Origin: Mytilinidion resinicola
Taxonomy: Eukaryota > Ascomycota > Dothideomycetes > Mytilinidiales > Mytilinidiaceae
Length of the DNA stretch: 64,000 nt
Assembly (NCBI RefSeq): GCF_010093595.1
Contig: NW_022985438.1
Location: 1,078,785-1,142,784, forward strand
Direction of reading: 5' to 3'
Numbering within the stretch: the first letter of the stretch is position 1; the number at the start of each line of letters is the position of its first letter. A program made the position numbers and the translations under genes. The notes beneath the pieces were generated by a model that searched no databases, had not been told where the DNA came from, and was given only the letters and a program-made list of their open reading frames with translations. Shown here one piece after another: positions 1 through 10,330 of this stretch.

Positions 1-298
1 ACGAATCGGTGAGGCTACAGAAGAGCAGAATGCTGCCAACCTATTTCACGCCGATTCGTATAGCCGTACGTGAGCTCGTACGTGAGGCTATACAAATCGG
101 CGAGGCTGCACGAATCGGAAAGGCTGCACGCCAATTCGTATAGCCTCACGTGATGTATAGGTGAATAACCGGAGCTCCGGCGCAGTGCTCCGAGCCAATT
201 AGAGGGCGGTGAAACGACAGGGGTTTAGGGGGTGTATAACTACTAGAAAGGGGGGTGTACAACTACTAAAAAGGGGGTGTACAGGTACTAGCGCCCAT
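1..298. repeat. Partial fold-back element, cut by window start
   Basis: This is the right-hand part of a fold-back element like the one at 338-913. It contains the CCGAGCCAATTAGA block near 200, GGGGGTGTACA motifs near 250-280, and a GTACGTGAG / GGCTATAC module region before them. The text at 80-140 (GAGGCTATACAAATC, GGCTGCACGAATCGG) closely matches the core of the element at 62778-63114, so the three belong to one family. No protein is predicted here. Confidence 0.6.
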
Positions 299-337
299 AA
301 TATTTATAAAATAAATAAATTATACTTAAGTATATTT

Positions 338-913
338 AAGGGGAGCGCTACTCGTACACCCCCTAATCGCTACACGTACACCCCCCCCTCTTAGCGCTTC
401 ACCACCTTCTAATTGGCTCGGAACACTGTTCCGTAGCCTCCGATTCGCTCGCTTAACTCGCTCACTAATTCCGAATGCTCTCTCCAAATGCGGCCATGTA
501 CAACACAAGCAATTACATAATGCCAATTTGTATAGCCTTATGTACGAGCTCACGTACGAGCTTATGTATAGCCTCACGTACGAGCTCACGTACAAGCTCA
601 CGTACGAGCTCATGTATAGCCTCACGTACGAGCTCACGTACGGCCTCGTGTGTAGCATCACGTACGGCCTCGTGTATAGCATCACGTACGGCCTCGTGTA
701 TAGCATCACGTACGGCCTCGCGTATAGCATCACGTACGACCTCGCGTATAGCATTACGTACGGCCTCGTATATAGCATTACGTGTAGAGAGACGTAAAGG
801 TGAATGCCCGGAGGAAGCTCTGGGCTCTCCGAGCCAATTAGAAGGTGGTGAAGCGCCAAGAGGAGGGGGGTGTACGTGTAGTGAAAAGGGGGTGTACAAG
901 TAGCGCTCCCCTT
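338..913. mobile_element. Fold-back element with terminal inverted arms and modular tandem core
   Basis: The left arm (338-421) begins AAGGGGAGCGCTACT, and the right arm (about 827-913) ends AGTAGCGCTCCCCTT, its reverse complement. Both arms carry the GTACACCCCC and CTAATTGGCTCGGA blocks, so the arms pair over about 85 bp with mismatches. Between them, 525-785 is a tandem array. The reading frames that run through the array are a by-product of its 12-bp period, and no transposase is present. It is probably a non-autonomous fold-back or MITE-like element. No clear target-site duplication was found. Confidence 0.75.
525..790. repeat. Tandem array of 12-bp modules
   Basis: Two 12-bp modules alternate, GTACGAGCTCAC and GTATAGCCTCAC. 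From about 640 they become 24-bp pairs of the type GTACGGCCTCGT + GTATAGCATCAC. There are about 21-22 units. Variants differ mostly by C/T and G/A changes. Each unit holds an ACGT or TATA-like palindromic centre. The array forms the core of the fold-back element. Confidence 0.8.
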
Positions 914-2245
914 TTTTAGCGCTGTAGTTCGCCCCCTAGTACTCTAGGTAGTAGGGTATAAATATATAAATTAAGTATAAGAGTGTCAGGTTCGTGGCTG
1001 GAAAAGGGTTGTATTGCTATTGACGAGGTTGCGTGGAGAGGAGAGAGGCTCGGCTACGGGCCTGCTATATAGTTGAGCGCGCGCTAGCAGGCGCCGGCAG
1101 AACTCCGGGCGCCGGAAGAACCCTCGGCTCGGGATCACGTGACGTCCATGCACGTGATGATCCGAGGCCTCGATGACTACCAAGAGAATGCTGAGGAACG
1201 ACGTGACAAAGAGTACCTGAATATTCTATTGCATCGATAACTAAAAGCATGGCTGGTTAAGAATACCCTATTCTCGTCCACTGAAGAAAGTTAACCTGTT
1301 GAAAAAAAACCAGCTTACACTAAGCCCGTGCCTAAATGTCCTTAGACGCTCCGCAGAGGAATTTAGGGTGTGCAGGGGGGTAGGTGGCAGGGGGGTGAGG
1401 GCGGTGTAGGGGGTAAAGTTGTGCACGCCTTAAATTCCTTAAGGGGCGGCTGAGGTTCCTGAGATAAGTGATACTCGGGCACGTAATGTATAGAACACGT
1501 GATGTATAGGTTTATATGCACGTGAAATATAGATCTATAGTAGGAGGCGTTCCTACTATAGATCTAGTTTAATTGGAGGCCGCACGGCCCTTACCTATGT
1601 GTATATAGCCTAGCTAGATTCCTACATAGAATCGACATCTATTGTCCTCCGAATTGTTTATCACGTGACCAGAATTATCACACGGGGTTGGTGATTGAGG
1701 CTCCAACTGAAGTCGCTCAGTCCTGGATTTTTGTTGACCTCGTTGACGAGATGAGGTGTGAGCTTTGAAGTAGGAGAAGAGATGAATGTTCGGATTCGGG
1801 TCCTGAAGTGGCGATGGGGAAGATTGAAGGAGAACACGATTAAGCTCTTGCCCAGCGATCCTACCCGACTATATCCACAGGATACTTTTATGCAGATCGT
1901 TGCCAATATGAATATATAGTAACGGTCGTTAGTCGCGGAGCTTTAATAGTTTCTTGACGGCTGGATGTGTACGAAAGGAAGTCACAGTTCTGAAGGCTCC
2001 AAGGCTGCTTCGAAAATGCTCACTGAGGGCACTAGTTCGCTAAATTTCTGCCGTTGAGGTGTCCTGCAAACCCCGCACACAGCCCCAAACCTGCAAACTA
2101 GCCCAATCATTATTGACCTTGGCATGGAGGCTGTGCAGAGTGTCGACTATAACAAGGTCCCAAGGGCCGTAACTTACCGATTTTAACTTCAACCTACTCC
2201 ACTGCAAATACACACACATCTTAGCTATAAGTCGAGAAGTTACAT
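914..2245. other. Gene-free stretch, repeat-derived and G-rich
   Basis: No convincing coding region was found. The segment holds a G-rich run near 1370-1410, several CACGTG/CACGTGAT motifs (1130-1160, 1490-1525) and one perfect hairpin (listed separately). The last few hundred bases are presumably the upstream region of the STAND gene that begins at 2246. Confidence 0.5.
1530..1566. repeat. Perfect 16-bp hairpin
   Basis: TAGATCTATAGTAGGA at 1530-1545 is followed by a 5-nt spacer GGCGT and then its exact reverse complement at 1551-1566. It is too long to be expected by chance and sits in repeat-derived DNA with no gene on either side. It may be the closed-up remnant of an inverted-repeat element. 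Confidence 0.7.
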
Positions 2246-5200
2246 ATGGATCCCTTCACAAGCTTAAGCCTAGCAACGTCTATCATCCAAATTGTCGACT
2301 TTAGCTTGAAGCTAGTAAGCAAGGGCCATGACATTTACAAGAATGGTTCCATTACTAGCTTTGACCAAGCGAAGTCGATTGCCAATGACTTGACGGGATT
2401 GACCCAGAGCCTTACTGGTCCGCTTGACTCTATTTCCAATTCCAAGGCCCACCTGTCCGACGATGAACTTGTAAGTGATGCGCCGATCCTCTTGCACTAG
2501 TCTCTATTTTTGACCAATGTAGAAACTCAGCAATCTTGCCACAGAAACGGGACAAATTGCGCAGGAACTTATCACACTTGTCGAACACCTAACACGTCAT
2601 GGCGGAAAAGCCAACCCATGGAAGAGCTTCCGGCAAGCACTGGATACGGTATGGAGCAAAACGAAAATAGCAGAAATTATCGATACTCTAAATGCATTCC
2701 GAAACGAATTGATCTTACGGGTTGTCGTGTCACTCAAATTCGACCACAAGTTTCAGCTGGCGAGAGAGGACGAGCGCTTTCGCAGCATGCAGCAAGGAAA
2801 TAAGAAAATTGCAGAAGCTCTGCTCGACAATAAAAACTTCTTCACAGGAGGGTTAGATCGGATTTTACAATACAACAAAGATGAATGCGCAATTGCAAAA
2901 ATTAGGCATGAAGAAACCATTGCTGCTTTAGCCACCCTTCAAGGACACTTCGCAAACCTCAACATCACGGACGACCTAAAGCCCGAGTCCCTTCGGGACT
3001 TGAGTACGTTACAACGAGATGTCCTCAATTGTCTATGGTTTAGATTCATGGGAGACCGAGGTGCAGAAATTTCGAACGCATACAAGGAGACCTTTCAGTG
3101 GATATACGATGGAGAAGCGATGTCAAGACGGGCGTGGGATAGCCTCCCAGAATGGCTTCAACATGGTGAAGGCTGTTTCTGGATAAGTGGAAAAGCTGGC
3201 TCAGGCAAATCAACGCTCATGAAATTCGTTGCTAGCGATTTACGAACGCATCGGCTCCTTGAACAATGGTCGGAGCATGAGTCACTGCTCTGCGCTTCCT
3301 TCTTTTTTTGGAACAGCGGCATTTCGTTGCAGAAATCTCAACATGGCCTCCTACGCGCAATATTACACGAAAGTCTGAGTCAGTACCCCGAGCTTGTCCC
3401 AGTTGTCTTCCCGACTCACTGTCGAATGTTTGCAAGACGCAGATTGGACATTCACGATCCGTCTTTGGTCGAACTAATGGACGCTTTCAAGATATTGACA
3501 ACGCAAACGAGCATGCCACTCAAAATTTGTCTTTTTATCGATGGCGTGGACGAGTACGATGGCGATCATGTTAAGTTTGCCGAGTACTTGCGCTCCATTG
3601 CGTCGCCGCGCTGTAAATTTCTCCTCTCCAGCCGACCTACACCGAACTGTGTTGAAGCCTTCGAAAGCTGTCCTAGTCTGCGCCTGCAAGACCTGACAAA
3701 CACCGACATCCAGACATACGTAAGGGGAAATTTGGTGGACAATTCCCGTGTGAGAGAGCTATTACAAGATAACCCATCTTTAGGGGACCTACTCACCAGC
3801 GAAATCGTATCAAAAGCTTCTGGTGTCTTTTTATGGGTAGTTTTGGTTGTCAAAGCCTTGAAAGATGGCCTCCGTAATCGCGACAACGTGCAGGATCTGC
3901 TTAGACGGGTGGATGAGCTACCAGCAGACCTCGACAACCTCTATGGAGAGATGCTACACCGTATGGACCCATTTTACAAGCGACAAGCGTCGATGCTCCT
4001 CCAGATGGTCTATTGGAGCACCCAACTTCCAGCCAGCACACCCATGACTGCGTTGAGACTGTCTTTTGCGATGGATAACAACCCAGACACTAGTATCAAC
4101 GCGAACATTTCGGAGATTCATATAGACGAATTGGTTCGAAGATGTCGTGATATTGAGGCAATTGTACGAAGTCGTTGCTGTGGCCTCCTGGAGATACATG
4201 GGCCACATCGTGTGCTCTTCGGAGAGTCAAAGGATGAAACTGTTGAAACTTCTACGACATTGAGCATCACAATGACGAAACAGATACTGGAACTGGTTCA
4301 AATTTTAAGCAATAGAAGTGAGATGTCTGCTGATGCGGAAAAACTTCTTATGGATCTCCTAGCAGAAATGCTCCCACTCACATATATCCGGTCCCAAGTA
4401 CACTTTCTACACAAGTCAGTCGTTGATTTCCTGGAGAAGCCGGATGTCTGGAAAGAACTTCAGGATATCACGTCTTGTGACGGATTTGATGGGGCGGTGT
4501 CTCTTGTCAGTGCTTCGTTATGCGAGATAAAATCAGCCTCCGTGGAACTGGAAATTGGCTGTAGTGTCGATGACAGTTCTATATGGGAAATACTCGTGCG
4601 AGCACTGCATGAATGCAGCCTTACTGAAGGTTCTACCGGCCAAGCCCAGGCGATGTTGATTGAAGAGCTAGACGCTACGATGGAGTCTCATTGGCGCAAA
4701 ATCAAGGGATGGATACCCAGATTTGGCAAATCACTTGACGAACTGGGTCATTGGTCGCATACTGTTCCGTCATCTGACTCAAAATTCGTTTGGAATCACG
4801 GCGCGGTTCCGTACGGCTCTATCTTCGATCTCGCCTGTACCTTTGGTCTTGTTCAGTACGTCAAAGACGCGGTAGCGTACCCAGGAACACTGAGCCCAGA
4901 TTCAAGTTCGTCCGCACACCATTCTAATGGCGATGCCCGTATGATAGGCTTGGCTCAAAGAGCTCTAAATCGGATCATATTGGACATAGACAACAGCCAA
5001 GCATCTACAAGACTATGGAGTCTTCAGCTGGAGATTTTGGAATTTAGTCTCCATAGCGGTGCAAGCCCAAATTTAGCCTTTTTCAAGGGCTTATCACCCT
5101 TCCAAGTGGCATTGCATCGCTGCAATCCGCGGGATGTCTCAGGTTGTCAAGACTGGAAGTCAATACTCCTAAAACTAGTTGACTATGGAGCAGATGTCAA

Positions 5201-5528
5201 TGCCCCACACTCCGGGGACGCGTATCTCTTTGCAACGGGAGACGACTGGTTCAACAGCGGTCGCGATATTCGGGTGTGGCAGACACCATTAGTTGCGATC
5301 CAGGAGAAATTTTCCGAAGTTGGAAAGGCAGCAAAGACCTCGCGGACACAGGCACGCAAGATAAATCAGTTGTTTCAACAATTGCAAAGCGTGCTCATGA
5401 AGAGAGGGGGCTCTCATCGGACTTGGGTCGAGCGGGAGATGTTGGATGAAAATGGTAAACGTCAGATTGGAAAGTGGGAAGCAATTACGGATCCAATTGA
5501 GGTGGAAAGCATTCTAGAATGTCTTTGA
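2246..5528 (+). CDS. STAND/NACHT (NLR-like) protein with fungal N-terminal domain
   Basis: There are two exons, 2246-2470 and 2523-5528, with a 52-nt intron (GTAAGT...TAG, phase 0), giving 1076 aa. The N-terminus (MDPFTSLSLATSIIQIVDFS) fits the Helo_like_N / fungal STAND N-terminal domain. A NACHT-type ATPase follows, with a P-loop GKAGSGKST at about residues 298-306 and a Walker B stretch ICLFIDGVDEYD near 410-420. LLSSRPTPN is the sensor-like segment. The C-terminus (about 930-1010) has phrases such as LHSGASPNL and LVDYGADVN, which look like worn ankyrin repeats. Such proteins act in fungal self/non-self recognition and heterokaryon incompatibility. No frame damage is seen. It lies between repeat-rich stretches, a usual setting for this fast-evolving class. 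The family is secure; the trigger and effector function are unknown. Confidence 0.88.
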
Positions 5529-6128
5529 AGCGGTCCTCGTTGTTGTACTTCTTACTTCCTAAATGTGCTAGTTAACTACTTGCTTTACTACCAGAAATAG
5601 AGAATAGTAAATCCGACCGGATTTAGTGTCATGAACCTAATCACCTAATTATGAATGGATAGACGGTAGAGAGGAAGTTATTCATCTATCTATATAAATA
5701 AGTGTGCTTAAATATAAAAGCCAACTCCTAAGAAATCTATATACTTGTAGCTCGTCCCATAAGCCAGCAAGCTAGGCTTGTCTACTCGTCCTTAATACTA
5801 CGAGCAGCTTGTCGCGCTCGTGGCGAGCTGCTCGATCCGTCACGTGATCCTCCGTCCCGTGACGTCTATTCTTAGATCGTTCCCATCCACCAGCAGTCCG
5901 TAGGGGAATCCAAGATCCCTACGTGGCCAACCCTCGTCCCACGAGGTCCTGTGGCTTGGTCACGTGCTATCAGTCTGACCTGTTTCCTAGTCTCCTCGAA
6001 TACCTCAGTATTTGAGTGGTTCGTGTTACGGGTTGTAACATATATATAGAAGTGCGCTAAGCGTAAATAAAATAATCCGGCTAGTATATAGGTAGTAGCC
6101 TTTACTAAGCCTTATTCTTACTAATCTA
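5529..6128. other. AT-rich gene-free stretch
   Basis: No gene is seen. It contains an imperfect hairpin around 5799-5832 (CGAGCAGCTTGTC / GGCGAGCTGCTCG), two GTGACGT/CACGTGAT sites, and a small TGTTAC...GTAACA palindrome near 6024-6040. The sequence becomes strongly AT-rich toward the element that begins at 6129, consistent with transposon-derived DNA. Confidence 0.45.
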
Positions 6129-6967
6129 ACGTACCCTGCGGGTGAGCTGCCCATGCGGGCGAGCTGCCCAGTCCGTGCACTACTAGAAATTCAATAATCT
6201 AACCTTAAATAACTCTACAACCACCTAATAAAAAGTTATACAAATTTAATGTATTATTTTTATATATATAAATACTTAGTATATAGAATATAGAGTTTAT
6301 CCTTATAGTAGTTAGCTAGTAATAAAGGGTAAGGTCTAAAATAGGGGTTGTCACGGTATCGACCGCGACACCCTACCTACCGAAATTCTGCCGCAGATTG
6401 CTACAACTCCAGCAATCTGCACCGGCCTACTACCGTTGGCCGGCCTCCTGCCCTGCCTACCCTGCTCCGCTCCCGTCTCGCTTCCGCTTCCTATCCTGTC
6501 CCGCTCCAGCCACCTACCGGCTGCCCCCTTTTCCTATCACCTGATCTGGTAAGGACCTCGCGTACACGCGTGCCACGCGCCGAAACGGCATAGAGGCCGT
6601 ACGCCACGCGCTCGGCCACGCCCTTATATCCGGTGGCCCGTCTCCCGTCTTCCTGTTCCTTACACAACGTCTTGATTCTCCACGTAGCATTGTACATAGC
6701 ACCTAATCAACGCTCCTCTTTGAGCCCTCGACCTCTCGCGTGTAGCGCTATCGTGACAGGGGTCTAAATTTAATAATTAGTTAACTACTATAAAAATAGA
6801 CTTTATATTCTATATACTAAATATTTATATATATAAGAATAATATATTATATTTGTATAACTTTTTATTAGGTAGTTGTAGAGTTATTTAAGGTTAGATT
6901 ATTGAATTTCTAGTGGTGCACGGACTGGGCAGCTCGCCCGCATGGGCAGCTCACCCGCAGGGTACGT
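6129..6967. mobile_element. MITE-like element with ~225-bp inverted arms, TA flanks
   Basis: The element begins ACGTACCCTGCGGGTGAGC and ends with the exact reverse complement. It is flanked by TA at 6127-6128 and 6968-6969, as expected for Tc1/mariner or Fot1-type insertion. The arms (6129-about 6352 and about 6745-6967) align almost throughout, and many of the differences are C/T or G/A changes. Each arm tip holds a direct duplication of about 17 bp (TGCGGGTGAGCTGCCCA then TGCGGGCGAGCTGCCCA). The centre (about 6353-6744) is GC-rich, lacks a transposase, and may be captured host sequence. The element is non-autonomous. Confidence 0.85.
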
Positions 6968-7404
6968 TATTATATATAATATATTAGGAATTAAAGTCTA
7001 GCTAAGCAATATACTAAAATAACTGTTATTGGATGGATGTGAAATGGTGGCGCCATGCGGTGCTTTGCGAGAGAAGGACGAAGACGACGTCATCGCCGTG
7101 AGCAATACATGGCATAGTGAACTATCATTGGATGAATTTGCAACACCGGTGAGAAGCTAGGATCGGCCCGACACGCGTACCTGCGTGGCACTTTTTGACA
7201 TAAGTTTGGTGCAGGGCGCGCAGATTGAGATTTTCCGATGTCGCTGCTTTCAATCCATATTTAACCACTTTCTTAAACCTCAATTCCTCCATTTTCTTGA
7301 CCAAACTTCCTTAACTCTCAGCCATACTCTATCACCGCACCAATCCACCTTCTCCCACAAGGGGCGAAGAATAGTCGTCCGATGATTTCTTTAGACCGCC
7401 AATA
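6968..7404. other. Region upstream of the hydrolase gene
   Basis: No gene is seen. The first 60 bases are AT-rich transposon flank. The remainder (about 7020-7404) is of ordinary composition and ends in a pyrimidine-rich, fungal-looking leader before the ATG at 7405. It could be the fungal promoter of a gene acquired later. Confidence 0.35.
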
Positions 7405-9273
7405 ATGTCTGCGAAGAATGATCCCAGGGAGAATGAAGTGAGCACAGCGGCGCCTGAGAATGACGAACTAGGAACCAGCCCTGCTGCGCCGTTCAATCAC
7501 GCACGACCCGATTGGAGCGATGTTTCCTACTATCTCTCGATGCGAGACGGAGTTCGTCTCGCCATCAGCATCTATTTTCCCGATCACATGCCACCGGCGA
7601 AACCAGCACCTGTGGTCCTAGTGCAGACCCGGTACGGTAGGGCAGGGGCGCGGCACAAAGACAGTGATAACCCGCGCACGCTCGACCCGTGGCTCCGGGC
7701 CGGTTATGTCGCCGCGACGGTAGACGTCCGTGGCACCACTGCTTCGTTCGGGGCGCGGGACTGCGAACTGGGTCCCGATGAACAAGCCGATATGGATGAG
7801 ATCATCGAACATCTCGCCGGCTTGCCGTGGTCAAATGGCAAGATCATTGCTACCGGCACGTCTTATACTGGCAACACAGCCGATCTGGCGACCACCAGGC
7901 CCGCGCCTGCACTGGTCGGGGCGATCCCGCGCGCCACCGATTTTGACTTCTGGGAGCTGTTTTGGCCGGGCGGCATTCCGAATGACTCGATGTTCCGAGA
8001 TTGGGCGGCCGAAGTCCATGAGATGGACTTTGGCCGTTCTACCTCTACAGTCGTGTCCGAGTCGGCGCCGAACGGGGAAGAGAAAGTCCTGGATGGCCAG
8101 TCGAGGGTCGACGACATCGCTGAGTTGTTCCCGCTAATCTAGCTAGTCGACGAGGATGCCGAGTACACGCTGGTTCACGAAGCTCTCAGAACGAGAGAAG
8201 CCGATCGCCGCCATTGGAATGCCGATGACTACAACAACATATTTTTCCGCGACGACAGGACTGCCAACGGGCATTCCTTTTTTGACGCGTGCGCCGCGGC
8301 ACACATCGACCATGTGCGCAGGGAAGGGAAGCCCGTCCAGTACTGGGGGTCGTGGATGGACGCTAATACCGGCGATGAAGCCATAAATCGTTTCCAATCG
8401 GCACCTGAAGTTCCCAGCGTGACCATTATCACGGCGAATGATCATGGCGGCGGCGTTTGGGCTGATCCCTTCTTTCCCGGCTCGACAGACCCGTTGCCTG
8501 CCATGGACGAGCAGCACACGATGCGGCTGGCGTTCGCCAATGACGTCGTGAATAACGGTGTGCCCCCGAGGCGCATTAAATACTACGTGCTGGGCGCAGG
8601 GTCGTTTCGCGAAGCCGCCATCTGGCCGCCCCAGGGTGTTGAATACGCGCATTTCAATCTGGATCGGGCAGGGACTCTGACGCGAAGTGTGCCGGGCGAC
8701 GGCAAAGACATTTACCATGTCGATTTTACTGCAACCACCGGCAAACATAACCGCTGGTATCAGTTCACTCGCGCCAGCTACGGCGACAGACGCCGTCACG
8801 ATCTAAAACTGCTCACCTACGACACCCCTCCTTTCATCGAGGACGCGGAGTTGGCGGGGTGGCCGGTCGTTGTCCTGCAGATGAGCGCGGCAACCAGCGA
8901 CCCAGCCGTGTTTGCTTATCTGGAGGACGTGGCTCCAGATGGCACCGTCACTTACATCACCGAGGGCCAATTGAGAGCGATTAACCGCAAGATCGCTGAC
9001 CGGGACGCGCTTCCGTACGATGCAGGTCCGGTACCGCATTCGTTCAAGAGAGCCGACGCACTGCCAGTGGTGCCCGGGGAAAAGTTCTCCCTGGCATTTA
9101 AGCTCTATTCCGTCGCCGCGCTGATCAAGAAAGGCCACCGCATAAGGCTGGCCATCGGCGGGGCGGACATTGATACGTTCCGGCGTCTTTCACACGCGCC
9201 GGAACGCTTCGAGGTTTATCGGGGTGGGAGCGAAATGAGCAGGCTAAACCTGCCGCTCCGGCCATGGCGTTAA
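7405..9273 (+). pseudogene. CocE/NonD-family hydrolase, bacterial-like, one in-frame stop
   Basis: A single reading frame of 623 codons is broken only by TAG at 8140-8142; both sides stay in phase, and no intron signals surround the stop. The N-terminal half carries the alpha/beta-hydrolase fold of the X-Pro dipeptidyl-peptidase/CocE (Peptidase_S15) family: DVRGTTASFG near residues 107-116 and the nucleophile elbow GTSYTG with Ser153. After the stop come GSWMDANTGDEA (likely acid region), a NDHGGGVWADPF stretch where the catalytic His is expected, and a C-terminal jelly-roll-like PepX_C region. Members hydrolyse esters or amides. No introns, a GC-rich bacterial-style sequence and the adjacent aldolase fragment suggest horizontal transfer. 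The stop fits a C-to-T change of a CAG codon, as RIP would give. A sequencing error or read-through cannot be excluded. Confidence 0.8.
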
Positions 9274-9319
9274 AGCGCTGACATTTCAGCTCAATCTCAG
9301 AGAACGGACCATACAGAAA

Positions 9320-9430
9320 ATGGAACAATACGCTTTTGCGTCAGACAACACGGCCGGCGTCGATTTGCGCATCTTGACTGCGATGCAAGATATCAACGTC
9401 GGCACAGCGTTCGCGTATGGCGAAGATTGA
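9320..9430 (+). pseudogene. N-terminal fragment of a threonine-aldolase-like gene
   Basis: An ATG opens 36 codons reading MEQYAFASDNTAGVDLRILT and ending AFAYGED before TGA. From knowledge of the family, F-x-SDN-x-[AS]G...A-(M/L)...YG-[DE]-D is the start of low-specificity L-threonine aldolases / beta-eliminating lyases, PLP enzymes of about 340-360 aa. Here everything after the first motif is missing; the DNA beyond 9430 turns AT-rich and non-coding. It lies 47 bp after the hydrolase on the same strand, a spacing typical of a bacterial operon. The identification rests on a short match, so it is moderate. Confidence 0.55.
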
Positions 9431-10104
9431 GTATGTTCTGCAAGGAAGAAAGAATATCATTATTGAAATTGTGCAATGAAAGCTGTTGCCCTATCAACGT
9501 TGCTTCAAAGTGACACAAGAAATCATCTCTATCTCGATTCCATGCATAATGCGAATGAGCTCAAAGGTGGGTTCAGGCCTTAATGAAGAGGAGAATGTGA
9601 TGTCCATCCGGAAAAGACTGTTGCACAACAGCAGGGTTATAACTATTCTATGTTTATTAATTTATAAACAGATTTGTTTTCTAGTTAACTATATCTTTTA
9701 TATTAGTATACTAACTTAATACTACGTAAAGAATGCTAAGCTAGATAGACATCCCCGCTAATAGGCGTTTAGCCGAGAATTCCACCGGGTAGAGTACTTA
9801 CGCCCGAGCAGAGTGCTTGCGGTGGACTTAACTTTAAATAAAACTATCTGCAGATATATAGTTTAATAAAGCAGACGTTTATAGCGAGCAAGATTGGATA
9901 GAGCATTAGGTTAAGATAGTGTTATATTAAGAATAGAGCTAGTGTAAGGTTTAGGACAAGCATTACGTGAACTCGTTGCGAGCACGGTGCTCGCGGTTTG
10001 GGATTTCTCCGTAAGGATGCTGATTGTTCTTATCGGATGGAACATGTTTTCTTTGGCTGTGTTTAGTCATGTTATGCATGGAAAATTGGAACCTAGCTAG
10101 GTTA
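9431..10104. other. AT-rich gene-free stretch
   Basis: No supported gene. Composition is AT-rich between about 9640 and 9960, with short runs such as GAGCAGAGTGCTTGCGG and GAGCACGGTGCTCGCGG (a small palindromic motif near 9975-9998). It looks like decayed transposon DNA lying between the bacterial-like genes and a MITE. Confidence 0.4.
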
Positions 10105-10330
10105 CGGAACTAGGTCATAAGTTTGGACACACGGACACCTCACTGCTCGGGCTCCTCTCCTGCTCGCTCGACACCACTGGAAGGAGTGCCTCAGCTAGCA
10201 TGCCTTCAACTAGCCAAAATGTAGTCCTATCTCCACAGCATCAAGTTCAACGTCCTACTTAGGGTCTAGAGGGCCTATTAAGACACCCTAAACAGGTGCA
10301 ACGAGCGCCTAAACTTATGGCCTGGTACTG
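10105..10330. mobile_element. MITE family copy A (226 bp, TA-flanked)
   Basis: Left end CGGAACTAGGTCATAAGTTT, right end AAACTTATGGCCTGGTACTG; these are imperfect inverted repeats. TA lies on both sides (10103-10104, 10331-10332). The interior shares GCTCGACACCAC and an AGCTAG block with copy B at 23520-23748. No coding capacity. Confidence 0.8.

Noticed and set aside
1..300. Subtelomeric or telomere repeat because of G-rich GGGGGTGTA runs
   Set aside because: No TTAGGG-type array; the G-runs belong to fold-back element arms.
326..903. Several long overlapping frames on both strands with repeats such as YELTYEL and SRTSSRTS
   Set aside because: They are translations of the 12-bp tandem modules, whose period leaves all frames open; not genes.
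6024..6040. TGTTAC...GTAACA as an LTR end of a retrotransposon
   Set aside because: Only a short palindrome; no second LTR, primer-binding site or polyprotein in the window.
6348..6593. 81-codon frame inside the TA-flanked element
   Set aside because: Short, Pro/Arg/Ser-rich and without family features; likely chance in GC-rich captured DNA, not a transposase.
8143..8799. Long minus-strand frame inside the CocE gene
   Set aside because: It is the shadow of a GC-rich plus-strand coding region that has family motifs.
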